Translations under genes and position numbers: made by a program | Source of the DNA: Peptacetobacter sp900539645 | GTDB lineage: Bacteria; Bacillota; Clostridia; Peptostreptococcales; Peptostreptococcaceae | NCBI RefSeq assembly: GCF_047807365.1 | Contig: NZ_JBLOUI010000028.1 | Coordinates: 1 to 32,230 of the forward strand | DNA: 32,230 nucleotides | Reading direction: 5' to 3' | Notes under the pieces: model-generated | What the model saw: the letters and a program-made list of their open reading frames with translations, nothing else | Database searches by the model: none | Told to the model about the DNA's origin: nothing | Shown here: piece after piece, positions 9,478 through 16,667 of the stretch | Numbering within the stretch: the stretch's first letter is position 1 | Layout: every line of letters starts with the position of its first letter

Positions 9478-9507
9478 TTGTACATAAGTTAAAATTTAGT
9501 CTATAAT
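9478..9507 (+). promoter_or_regulatory. Promoter candidate for the PIN/TRAM gene
   Basis: TTGTAC (9478-9483) and TATAAT (9502-9507) are 18 bp apart and about 30 nt before the TTG start. The -10 matches perfectly and the -35 matches four of six positions. Confidence 0.5.
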
Positions 9508-9535
9508 AATAAAATATAATAGGGGAGGTGATACA

Positions 9536-10657
9536 TTGATTAAGAAGATTGTAAGATTTTTAATTGGTGGATTAGGTTTAATCGTAGGTTCTTCTACTTA
9601 CGTATCAGTAACACAGAATTTTAAAGTATTAACATATAACAATAAAACATACGAAGCAGTAGCAGCTGTAGTAGCAGGTTTAGTATTAGGAATCATATTT
9701 TATTTAATAGAGCCTTGGGTTATGAACAAAATTAGAAAAATAGCTAGGGCCGCAGAAAAAGAAATATCAAAATACCCTCAGGTTGATATACTACTTGGAT
9801 CTGTAGGTCTTATAGTTGGTTTTGTAATAGCCTATCTTGTAAGTGGACTTATAAACTCTATACCTATAGTAGGTAAAGCAATATCAGTACTTGTATACTT
9901 AGTACTGGGATACTTAGGAGTTAGAATAGCTCTTAAGAGTAAAAATGACCTTGCCAATTTTGGTAAATTAAACAAAAGATTAGCAGCTTCTCTTGCAAAA
10001 GAAAAAGAGCAAGAAAAAGAATGTGAAAAATTAAAAGAAGAAGTCAAAGACTGTGGCTCAGCAATTCCTCCAAAAGTATTAGACACAAGTGTAATAATAG
10101 ACGGGAGAATAGCAGATATATGTCAGACAGGCTTTATAGAAGGTAAGTTAATAATACCAGCATTCGTACTAGAGGAGCTTAGACACATAGCCGACTCTGC
10201 TGACGACTTAAAAAGAGTAAGAGGTAGAAGAGGACTAGATATATTAAACATAATCCAGAAGGAATTAAATATAGAAGTTGAAATAAGCGAACAGGATTTC
10301 CCTGAAATAGCTGAAGTAGATAGTAAATTATTAAAACTAGCTCAGGTATTAGGTGGGAAGGTTGTTACAAACGACTTCAATTTAAACAAAGTTGCCCAGT
10401 TCCAGGGTGTTGAGGTTTTAAATATAAACGAGCTTGCAAATGCTGTTAAACCAGTTGCTATACCTGGTGAAGACATGGTCGTTCAAGTTGTAAAAGAAGG
10501 TAAAGAAGCTCAGCAGGGTATCGCATACTTAGACGACGGTACTATGATAGTTGTAGACGGTGGTAAAAAATACATGGGTCAGACTATAAAAGTACTAGTA
10601 ACATCTGTTCTTCAGACACCAGCAGGTAGAATGATATTTGCAAAACCTAAGAATTAA
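9536..10657 (+). CDS. Membrane-anchored PIN/TRAM domain protein (YacL type)
   Basis: A 373-residue protein of the YacL family. About four hydrophobic segments fill the N-terminal third (roughly residues 5-25, 40-60, 80-110, 112-130). A charged helical linker rich in KEKEQEKE follows. A PIN domain starts near residue 182 with PKVLDTSVIIDGRIADI, whose Asp residues fit the acidic nuclease site; further acids lie in VVTNDFNLNKVAQ. The C-terminal TRAM domain (about 310-370) is a predicted RNA-binding barrel. The likely role is a membrane-tethered ribonuclease, inferred from the domains. Translation starts at TTG 9536, chosen because GGGGAGGTG sits just before it. In relatives the gene lies near disA and ispD, as here. 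Confidence 0.9.
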   Translation: MIKKIVRFLIGGLGLIVGSSTYVSVTQNFKVLTYNNKTYEAVAAVVAGLVLGIIFYLIEPWVMNKIRKIARAAEKEISKYPQVDILLGSVGLIVGFVIAYLVSGLINSIPIVGKAISVLVYLVLGYLGVRIALKSKNDLANFGKLNKRLAASLAKEKEQEKECEKLKEEVKDCGSAIPPKVLDTSVIIDGRIADICQTGFIEGKLIIPAFVLEELRHIADSADDLKRVRGRRGLDILNIIQKELNIEVEISEQDFPEIAEVDSKLLKLAQVLGGKVVTNDFNLNKVAQFQGVEVLNINELANAVKPVAIPGEDMVVQVVKEGKEAQQGIAYLDDGTMIVVDGGKKYMGQTIKVLVTSVLQTPAGRMIFAKPKN

Positions 10658-10740
10658 TTGTAAAATAAAAAATGATAGTGTAAAGTTGCTTAGGCTACTT
10701 TCAAAATAGAGAAAATAAAAATTAGAAAGGAATTAGTGAA

Positions 10741-11562
10741 ATGAACAATAATGAATTAAAAGCTATTGCAAAAGAAGTAAGAATTGACATTATTAAGTCA
10801 GTTTCAGAAGCAAAATCAGGTCATCCAGGAGGATCATTATCAGCAGCAGATATACTAACAGTATTATACTTTGATGCTATGAATATAGACCCTTCTAACC
10901 CAAAATGGGAAGACAGAGATAGATTCGTTCTTTCTAAAGGTCATGGTGCACCAGCTTTATATGCAGTATTAGCTGAAAGAGGATACTTCCCTAAAGAAGA
11001 ATTACTAAAACTTAGAAAATTTGGTGCTATGCTTCAGGGACATCCTGATATGAAAAAAACTCCAGGTGTTGATATGTCAACAGGTTCTTTAGGACAGGGA
11101 TTATCAGCAGCAAACGGAATGGCTTTAGCAGCTAAATTAGATGGTAAAGACTACAACGTTTACGCTCTTCTTGGAGATGGAGAAGTTCAGGAAGGTATGA
11201 TATGGGAAGCTGCAATGAGTGCTGCTCATTACAAATTAGATAACATAATAGCTTTCTTAGACCACAATGGTTTACAGATAGACGGTTCTAATGATGAAGT
11301 TATGAGCCTTGGAAAAATAGCTAAAAAATTCGATGCATTCGGATGGAATGTAATATCTATAGACGGACATGATTTCGATCAGATAAAAAAAGCTATAGAA
11401 ATGGCTAAAGAAGAAGAAGGAAGACCTTCTATAGTTATATGTGAAACAGTAAAAGGTAAAGGAGTTTCATTCATGGAAGACCAGGCTGGATGGCATGGTA
11501 AAGCTCCAAACGCTGAAGAAACAGCTAAAGCATTAGAAGACTTAGAAGGAGGACTTAAATAA
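10741..11562 (+). CDS. Transketolase, N-terminal subunit
   Basis: This 273-residue protein is the thiamine diphosphate-binding half of a split transketolase, which moves two-carbon units between sugar phosphates in the non-oxidative pentose phosphate pathway. KSGHPGGSLSAADI near residue 26 and the FVLSKGHGAPALYAVLA segment are substrate and cofactor contacts. GDGEVQEGMIWEAAM (about 144-158) with the downstream DHNGLQIDG is the diphosphate/Mg motif. The length fits the N-terminal subunit of two-gene transketolases. Its TAA overlaps the ATG of the C-terminal subunit by one base, so the two are translationally coupled. Upstream, TTGTAA and TAAAGT 17 bp apart (10658-10686) make a weak promoter candidate. 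Confidence 0.95.
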   Translation: MNNNELKAIAKEVRIDIIKSVSEAKSGHPGGSLSAADILTVLYFDAMNIDPSNPKWEDRDRFVLSKGHGAPALYAVLAERGYFPKEELLKLRKFGAMLQGHPDMKKTPGVDMSTGSLGQGLSAANGMALAAKLDGKDYNVYALLGDGEVQEGMIWEAAMSAAHYKLDNIIAFLDHNGLQIDGSNDEVMSLGKIAKKFDAFGWNVISIDGHDFDQIKKAIEMAKEEEGRPSIVICETVKGKGVSFMEDQAGWHGKAPNAEETAKALEDLEGGLK

Positions 11563-12476
11563 TGGAAAGTATAGCAACTAGAGAGGCTTATGGAAAAACA
11601 CTAGTAGAATTAGTTGAAAATAAAGATATCGTAGTTCTTGATGCAGACTTAGCAGGAGCTACAAAAACTGCAATGTTCAAAAAAGCATGCCCAGAAAGAT
11701 TCTTCGATATGGGTATAGCAGAAGGTGATATGATGGGTACAGCAGCAGGTCTTGCAGTATCTGGAAAAATACCTTTCGCAAGTACTTTCGCAATATTCGC
11801 AGCAGGTAGAGGATTTGAACAGATAAGAAACTCTATATGCTACCCAAATATAAACGTTAAAATAGCTGCTACTCATGCAGGTGTTACAGTTGGGGAAGAC
11901 GGAGGAAGTCACCAGGCAATAGAAGATATTTCACTAATGAGAAGTTTACCAAACATGGTAGTATTAAACCCAGCAGATGCTGTTGAAGCTAGACAGATGG
12001 TATTAGCTGCAGCTGAATACGTTGGACCAATGTACTTAAGATTTGGTAGAGCTGCTACTCCAGTTATACATGACGAATCTTACAAATTCGAATTAGGAAA
12101 AGGTGAAGTAGTTAAAGAAGGTAAAGATGTATCTATAATAGCTACAGGTATAATGGTTGCTAAAGCATTAGAAGCTGCTGAAACATTAAAAGCAGAAGGA
12201 ATAGATGCAGAAGTAATAAACATATCTACAATAAAACCTTTAGACAACGAACTTGTTTTAGCATCAGCTAAGAAAACAGGAAAAGTTGTTACAGCTGAAG
12301 AACACAGTATAATAGGTGGATTAGGTTCTGCAGTATGTGAATTATTAGCAGAAGAATATCCAGTTAAAGTAACTAGAATAGGTGTTAAAGACGTATTTGG
12401 ACAGTCAGGAACACCAGCTGCATTACTAGAACACTACGGACTAACTGCAGCAGACATAGTTAAAGCTTGTAAATAA
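11562..12476 (+). CDS. Transketolase, C-terminal subunit
   Basis: The 304-residue partner of the preceding subunit supplies the pyrimidine-binding and C-terminal domains. IAEGDMMGTAAGLAVSGKIP (about 53-72) contains the Glu expected to activate the thiamine diphosphate aminopyrimidine ring. AATHAGVTVGEDGGSHQAIE is the conserved pyrimidine-domain loop, and HSIIGGLGSAV the C-terminal domain signature. It is distinguished from 1-deoxyxylulose-phosphate synthase by the split organisation and the partner directly upstream. The active site forms at the interface of the two chains. A long branched terminator follows 22 nt after the stop codon, closing the two-gene operon. Confidence 0.95.
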   Translation: MESIATREAYGKTLVELVENKDIVVLDADLAGATKTAMFKKACPERFFDMGIAEGDMMGTAAGLAVSGKIPFASTFAIFAAGRGFEQIRNSICYPNINVKIAATHAGVTVGEDGGSHQAIEDISLMRSLPNMVVLNPADAVEARQMVLAAAEYVGPMYLRFGRAATPVIHDESYKFELGKGEVVKEGKDVSIIATGIMVAKALEAAETLKAEGIDAEVINISTIKPLDNELVLASAKKTGKVVTAEEHSIIGGLGSAVCELLAEEYPVKVTRIGVKDVFGQSGTPAALLEHYGLTAADIVKACK

Positions 12477-12498
12477 TTTAATATAGACGAAAAATAAA

Positions 12499-12567
12499 GG
12501 GAAACGAATTAACGCTCCAGGCAACCAAGTTGTATTGTCGCTGTTAATTTCGTTTCCCATTTTTTTT
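12499..12567 (+). terminator. Long branched terminator of the transketolase operon
   Basis: Arms of 15 and 16 nt (12499-12513 with 12543-12558, one bulge) enclose a 29-nt apical region that contains a further CAAC/GTTG mini-stem. A run of eight T (12560-12567) follows. The arms are longer, and the top larger, than in an ordinary terminator. Confidence 0.85.
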
Positions 12568-12575
12568 CGCACATA

Positions 12576-12752
12576 GTTAAACTTATTTACATGGTGAAAA
12601 AATCAGGTTGGAAATAAGAAAAAGTAGAAAAATATTAATGTTCATGGCTTCGACATGTGCAAAAGCGAAGCTTTTTAGAGGTTGTACATGTCTGTAGATA
12701 ATCACTATTAATATTTTTCTACTTTTTCTTATTAGTATGTAAATTTATTAAC
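12576..12752. repeat. Perfect 27-bp inverted repeat with nested hairpins (MITE-like or structured RNA)
   Basis: Positions 12613-12639 are the exact reverse complement of 12707-12733. The 67-nt interior holds a second stem, GACATGT (12652-12658) with ACATGTC (12686-12692). Inside that is a third, AAAAGC-GAA-GCTTTT (12661-12675). Outside the perfect arms lie imperfect ones, 12576-12592 and 12737-12752, sharing ATTTACAT/ATGTAAAT. Terminal imperfect repeats of about 16 bp and a total size of about 177 bp fit a miniature inverted-repeat element. An RNA with this strength of pairing would also be very stable. There is no coding content. I do not recognise a known family. Confidence 0.7.
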
Positions 12753-12815
12753 CGTAGGGGATTTATAGAAATATATACAATGCTTAATAAATAATGATAA
12801 AATAAAATTAAAGAA

Positions 12816-12855
12816 TTATATATTAGAAATGAAATTTTCATATTCTAATATATAA
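12816..12855. repeat. 40-bp near-palindrome upstream of the LRR gene
   Basis: Positions 12816-12834 pair with 12836-12855 with a single unpaired base. The arms are AT-rich (TTATATATTAG at the outer end). It lies about 80 nt before the LRR start. It could be an operator or a cruciform-prone site; it lacks a T tail suited to termination. Confidence 0.55.
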
Positions 12856-12935
12856 AAGAACTAGATATTTATAAAATACCTTTTGTAGTGCTTAGAGGAA
12901 ATTTATTATAGTTTATAAATCGGAGGATATGTGTT

Positions 12936-14021
12936 ATGGAAGATTTGAAGAAGTTTTTTGATTATTATCCAAATTGTTTAGAAAGTGTGAAACAGTTTAG
13001 AAGTTCATTAATGGAATATTATCCATCTCAAAAGAGAAAGGTTAATATTCTTGTTGCTATGTATGAGTGTGGTATGATTGAAAGTATAAAAGAAAGTATA
13101 AATAATGATGACATAGACGATATAGTGAAATTTGTTGAACAGCTAGAGGATGAATATGGAATTGCTATTCAGTATTCATATGATATAGTTCTGGATTTAA
13201 AATATGCTTTAAAGAGCATAAGTGAGGAAAGTAGTAATGGAAATGAGAATGAATATAGGGAAATAGTTAGAGGAAATCCTAATGAATACGATATTTATGA
13301 AACGGAATTAGGGTATTATATTACAAAATTTAAAGGTTTTGAAGAGGAAGAAATGACTATTCCAAATATGATAAATGGATGTGAAATTGTAGGAATAGCA
13401 AAGGGTGTTTACAAAGGATGTTTAACGGTTAAAAAAATTAATGTAAGTGAAGGAATAAAAGCAATTGGAAGTGGAGTATTTCAAGATTGTAAATCATTAG
13501 AAAGTGTTAAATTGCCGAATAGCCTTGTTCAAATTGGTGGTAATTTGGCAAAATACGGAGAAGGTGCTTTTTCGAATACAAATTTGAGAGAGGTAGTAAT
13601 TCCTCCTAATGTAGAATATATGGGAGCGTATACTTTTCTTGGATGTGGAAATTTGAGAAAAATTGAAATGAGTAATAAAATTGAGGTTATACGTGAAAGT
13701 ACATTCAGCTTTTGTGGTGCACTAGAAGAAATTATATGGTCATCTAATTTAGTAGAAATAGGAGAAAAGGCCTTTTACAGATGCAATAGTCTTCATAATG
13801 TTAAGATTCCTGATGGAACAAAAATTTTAGGAAGAAAGGCTTTTTATGATACATTTTTAGAATCAATATATATTCCTAAAACAGTAACTAAGATAGGAGA
13901 TAATTTACTTTTCTATTATAGCCATTCAAGTGATAAATATACAATATATTGTGAAGCTAATTCTGTTGCTATGGAATATGCGAGAAAAAATAACATTAAG
14001 TGCAAAAGAGCTGATTTTTAG
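12936..14021 (+). CDS. Leucine-rich repeat (LRR_5, BspA-type) protein
   Basis: A 361-residue protein. Residues 1 to about 105 are a charged, probably helical region with no recognised domain. From about 110 a run of TpLRR/LRR_5 repeats begins, with units such as ITKFKGFEEEEMTIPNMING, VKKINVSEGIKAIGSGVFQD, LESVKLPNSLVQIGG and LREVVIPPNVEYMGAYTF. These are the I-P-x-x-V-x-x-I-G-x-x-A-F pattern of BspA-like proteins, which often act in adhesion or protein binding. There is no signal peptide, membrane segment or cell-wall anchor, so unlike most relatives it should stay in the cytosol. Isoleucine is often ATT and valine GTT, unlike the ATA-rich neighbours, which suggests different expression or acquisition. 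CGGAGG precedes the ATG, and a terminator follows the stop. Confidence 0.85.
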   Translation: MEDLKKFFDYYPNCLESVKQFRSSLMEYYPSQKRKVNILVAMYECGMIESIKESINNDDIDDIVKFVEQLEDEYGIAIQYSYDIVLDLKYALKSISEESSNGNENEYREIVRGNPNEYDIYETELGYYITKFKGFEEEEMTIPNMINGCEIVGIAKGVYKGCLTVKKINVSEGIKAIGSGVFQDCKSLESVKLPNSLVQIGGNLAKYGEGAFSNTNLREVVIPPNVEYMGAYTFLGCGNLRKIEMSNKIEVIRESTFSFCGALEEIIWSSNLVEIGEKAFYRCNSLHNVKIPDGTKILGRKAFYDTFLESIYIPKTVTKIGDNLLFYYSHSSDKYTIYCEANSVAMEYARKNNIKCKRADF

Positions 14022-14025
14022 AATT

Positions 14026-14054
14026 AAAGGAACGTCGTTTGATGTTCCTTTTTA
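14026..14054 (+). terminator. Terminator after the LRR gene
   Basis: An 11-bp stem with one G-U pair (14026-14036 with 14041-14051) and a GTTT loop, followed by Ts. Confidence 0.8.
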
Positions 14055-14114
14055 TATTTTGTAAATAATGATAAAATAATGTTAGATGATTATGTTTTAG
14101 AAAGGATATATGAT

Positions 14115-14798
14115 ATGAATACTGTTATGATTGTTGCTGCTGGTAGTGGCAAGAGAATGAATGCAGGGATGAATAAGCAGTTTATAAAGATAAATGATAA
14201 AGAGATTGTTGCACATACAATAGAGAGGTTTTACAATTCTCCTTTGATAGATGAGATTGTTCTTTGTATTAAGGAAGAGGAAGAGGATTTTGTTAGGGAG
14301 AATATAATAGAGAAGTATGGATTTAAGGATATAGTTATATCTTATGGTGGTAAGGAAAGACAGGATACGATAAATAATGGGCTTGAGAAAGTTAGTCCTG
14401 ATTGTGATATTTTACTTATTCACGATGGTGCTAGACCTTTTGTTACAGATGAGATTATAGAAAATGCTGTTAATGAAACTAAGAGATTAAAGGCAACTGT
14501 TGTCGGTGTTATGGTCAAGGATACGATAAAGGTTGTCGATGGAAATGAGATAGTAGATACTCCAAATAGGGCAAATCTTTGGGCTGCTCAGACACCACAG
14601 TCTTTTGATTTTAATTTGATAAAAGACGCGTATGAGCTTGCATATAGAGATGGATTCTATGGAACTGATGATGCTATGATTGCAGAACATGCAGGTCATA
14701 AGGTGTATATGATTCAGGGAAGTTACGACAATATTAAGATAACTAGTCCTGAGGATCTGCCTATATCAGAAGTTATTTCCCGGGGAATAAATTCTTAA
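14115..14798 (+). CDS. ispD: 2-C-methyl-D-erythritol 4-phosphate cytidylyltransferase IspD
   Basis: The third enzyme of the MEP isoprenoid pathway, joining CTP and methylerythritol phosphate in the cytosol. With ATG 14115 the protein has 227 residues, the usual length, and begins MNTVMIVAAGSGKRM, the nucleotide-binding loop. An in-frame ATG at 14079 would add 12 residues ahead of this motif; 14115 is preferred because AAAGGA lies 8 nt before it. Other family motifs are LIHDGARPFV and LWAAQTPQSF. TGATAAAAT (14069-14077) is a possible extended -10 box. Codon use leans to ATT and GTT like the LRR gene and unlike ispF. IspF, the fifth pathway enzyme, is about 1 kb downstream. Confidence 0.95.
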   Translation: MNTVMIVAAGSGKRMNAGMNKQFIKINDKEIVAHTIERFYNSPLIDEIVLCIKEEEEDFVRENIIEKYGFKDIVISYGGKERQDTINNGLEKVSPDCDILLIHDGARPFVTDEIIENAVNETKRLKATVVGVMVKDTIKVVDGNEIVDTPNRANLWAAQTPQSFDFNLIKDAYELAYRDGFYGTDDAMIAEHAGHKVYMIQGSYDNIKITSPEDLPISEVISRGINS

Positions 14799-14871
14799 AA
14801 ATGCTACATAAATAGTAAAATAATACAAAAACAACAAATAAAAAACTGAGATATTAAAAGTAGGTGATTCT

Positions 14872-15767
14872 ATGAAATACACAGGAACAACTTATAGACC
14901 TCCATTTGAGGCGAATTCTCTTTTGCTACAGGTAACTACAGGATGTAGCCACAATAAGTGTACGTTTTGTACTATGTACAGAAATATACCTTTTGAAGTT
15001 GAAAGTATGGAACAGATTGAAGCTGATTTAAGAGAGGCGAGGGGCAGAAGAAAAAGAATAAAGAAAGTATTTTTAGAAAATGGAGATCCTTTTGTTTTAA
15101 GTGGAGATAAGTTAAAACAGATTGCTGAAAAGATAGAGGAGATTATTCCTGAAGTGGAAAATATCTCTATGTTTGCTACAATAAAGCATATGTCATTGAT
15201 AAAACGGATGATGAATTAAAAGAGCTTAAAAAACTTAAAATAAACAATTTGAATGTAGGGATAGAGTCTGGATTAGAAGAAGCGGTCGAGTTTATGAATA
15301 AGGGATATACTGTAGAAGTTGCCAAAAGAGAGTTTAAAAGACTTGAAAATGCAGGAATGGACTATAGTATAAATATAATAATTGGCTGCGGTGGAAGTGA
15401 TAAGAGTAGAGAAAATGCGATAAAAACAGCGAAACTTGTCAACGAATTAAATCCAAAGATAGTATTTGTTGGGAGTATTCACGCTGATGAGGGAAGTAAG
15501 TTGGAAAAATTAAAGGCAACAGGAAAATTCAATGAGAATACTCTTAGAGAAAACATAGAAGAAGAAAAATTGTTCATCGAGAAACTAGATGAAAGAGATA
15601 TAGAATTCTTTGGATTACATCCATCAAATGCTGTAAGGCTACACGGAAACTTATCCAAAGATAAAGAAACTATGATTGAGAAATTAGACAATGCATTAAA
15701 AGAAATACCAGATGAAATCTTGGATAAAGTGAGTAAAAGAGGTTTTGAAGGAACTGTAGAATTTTAA
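14872..15767 (+). pseudogene. Radical SAM protein gene with a frameshift
   Basis: One radical SAM gene is split across two frames. The first part (14872-15219) encodes 115 residues with TTGCSHNKCTFC; Cys25, Cys30 and Cys33 give a CX4CX2C iron-sulfur motif, a spacing I associate with this uncharacterised subfamily. The first frame stops after FATIKHM. From about 15192 the plus-2 frame continues as VIDKTDDELKELKKL and then NVGIESGLEEAVEFMNKGY to 15767. Removing one AT from the ATAT at 15188-15191 restores a continuous 297-residue protein. The second frame alone could start at ATG 15249 but would lack the cluster cysteines. It is a recent pseudogene, an assembly or sequencing error, or less likely a programmed shift. 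Target reaction unknown. It lies between ispD and ispF. Confidence 0.85.
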
Positions 15768-15812
15768 TAAACAGAAATGAATGGAATTTTATAAACAGAT
15801 AGGAGAGATAAT

Positions 15813-16295
15813 ATGAGAGTTGGAATGGGATATGATGTACATAGACTTGTAGAAGATAGAAAACTAATAATAGGTGGAGTGGAAATTCCTCATGAAAAAG
15901 GATTATTAGGACATTCTGATGCAGATGTACTTACACATGCAGTTATGGACTCAATACTTGGGGCTATGGCTATGGGAGATATTGGGAAACACTTCCCAGA
16001 CACAGATCCAAAGTTTAAAGGTGCAGATAGCTTAAAACTTATGGAACACGTATATGAAATTATGAAAGAAGAAGGATATGCGATTGGAAACATAGACTGT
16101 ACTATAATTGCACAGGCTCCAAAGATGGCTCCACACATACCACAGATGAGAGAAAACTTTGCTAGAATAATGCACACAGACATAAAAAACATAAATGTAA
16201 AAGCTACAACAGAAGAAAAACTAGGATTTACTGGAAGTGGAGACGGAATTTCTGCACAAAGTATATGTTTATTATTGACAGAATTTAATAAATAA
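15813..16295 (+). CDS. ispF: 2-C-methyl-D-erythritol 2,4-cyclodiphosphate synthase IspF
   Basis: This enzyme cyclises CDP-methylerythritol phosphate to methylerythritol cyclodiphosphate, releasing CMP, in the MEP pathway. The 160-residue length is standard. MRVGMGYDVHRL supplies the zinc ligands Asp8 and His10. GHSDADVLTHAVMDSILGA carries the third zinc His, and the NINVKATTEEKLGFTG segment near the C terminus binds CDP. AGGAGAG lies before the ATG at about 15800. The end of the gene contains TTGACA of the promoter that probably drives the proS T-box leader. Confidence 0.97.
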   Translation: MRVGMGYDVHRLVEDRKLIIGGVEIPHEKGLLGHSDADVLTHAVMDSILGAMAMGDIGKHFPDTDPKFKGADSLKLMEHVYEIMKEEGYAIGNIDCTIIAQAPKMAPHIPQMRENFARIMHTDIKNINVKATTEEKLGFTGSGDGISAQSICLLLTEFNK

Positions 16296-16303
16296 TATAT
16301 CAT
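16275..16303 (+). promoter_or_regulatory. Sigma-A-type promoter for the proS T-box leader
   Basis: TTGACA (16275-16280) and TATCAT (16298-16303) are 17 bp apart, the optimal spacing; six of six and five of six bases match consensus. The -35 box is inside the end of ispF. It would start a leader transcript near 16310 that contains the T-box. Confidence 0.65.
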
Positions 16304-16379
16304 TGAGAGTATAAGTGAAACAAATAACACAATCACAGACTATAGAATAAAGCTATATTATCTATAGAAAATTTATATG

Positions 16380-16610
16380 ATTGCAATGATAAAGAAGTAG
16401 TAGGTAGTGAAAGTCTTACAGAGAGGAAATGTTGATGAGAAATTTCTAGATGGAAGCAACTGAACCAATCTTTTAGCTTAGAGGGGTAGCAACCTCTACG
16501 GATGGAGCCGTTATACTCCAGCAAGAGAATCACGATATTTTGTGATTAACTAGAGTGGTACCGCGGAAACTATGCCTTTCGTCTCTATTAAGAGATGAAA
16601 GGCTTTTTTT
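16380..16610 (+). promoter_or_regulatory. T-box riboswitch, proline specifier, upstream of proS
   Basis: The near-invariant T-box sequence TGGTACCGCGG is at 16556-16566, followed by the terminator hairpin that it can open when uncharged tRNA binds. In stem I the GAACCA segment places a CCA (Pro) specifier at 16465-16467, matching the prolyl-tRNA synthetase downstream. Stem I begins somewhere near 16380; this left edge is approximate. Uncharged tRNA(Pro) should relieve termination and switch on proS. Confidence 0.92.
16574..16610 (+). terminator. T-box-controlled terminator
   Basis: A stem of 13 nt per arm (16574-16586 with 16591-16603) and seven Ts (16604-16610). Its left part can pair alternatively with the T-box region to form the antiterminator. 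Confidence 0.9.
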
Positions 16611-16667
16611 ATTATAAAAAATAATTATAAAAAATTAATCTATAAAATAAAAAGGAGAATAAAAAAG

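Larger units (their letters stand above)
12477..12935. other. Structure-rich intergenic region between the transketolase genes and the LRR gene
   Basis: This 459-base stretch has no open frame I trust, but it holds three separate inverted-repeat structures. They are a branched terminator (12499-12567), a perfect 27-bp inverted repeat with nested hairpins and outer imperfect arms (12576-12752), and a near-perfect 40-bp palindrome (12816-12855). The LRR gene's ribosome binding site CGGAGG closes the region near 12920. Confidence 0.7.

Noticed and set aside
15249..15767. Separate gene for the second half of the radical SAM protein
   Set aside because: It lacks the iron-sulfur cysteines and continues the upstream domain exactly after a dinucleotide shift, so it is the 3' part of one gene.
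15890..16336. 148-residue minus-strand frame opposite ispF
   Set aside because: It is antisense to a clear ispF and the T-box promoter and has no recognisable motif; similar long antisense frames occur opposite proS, gltX and the kinase because of codon bias.
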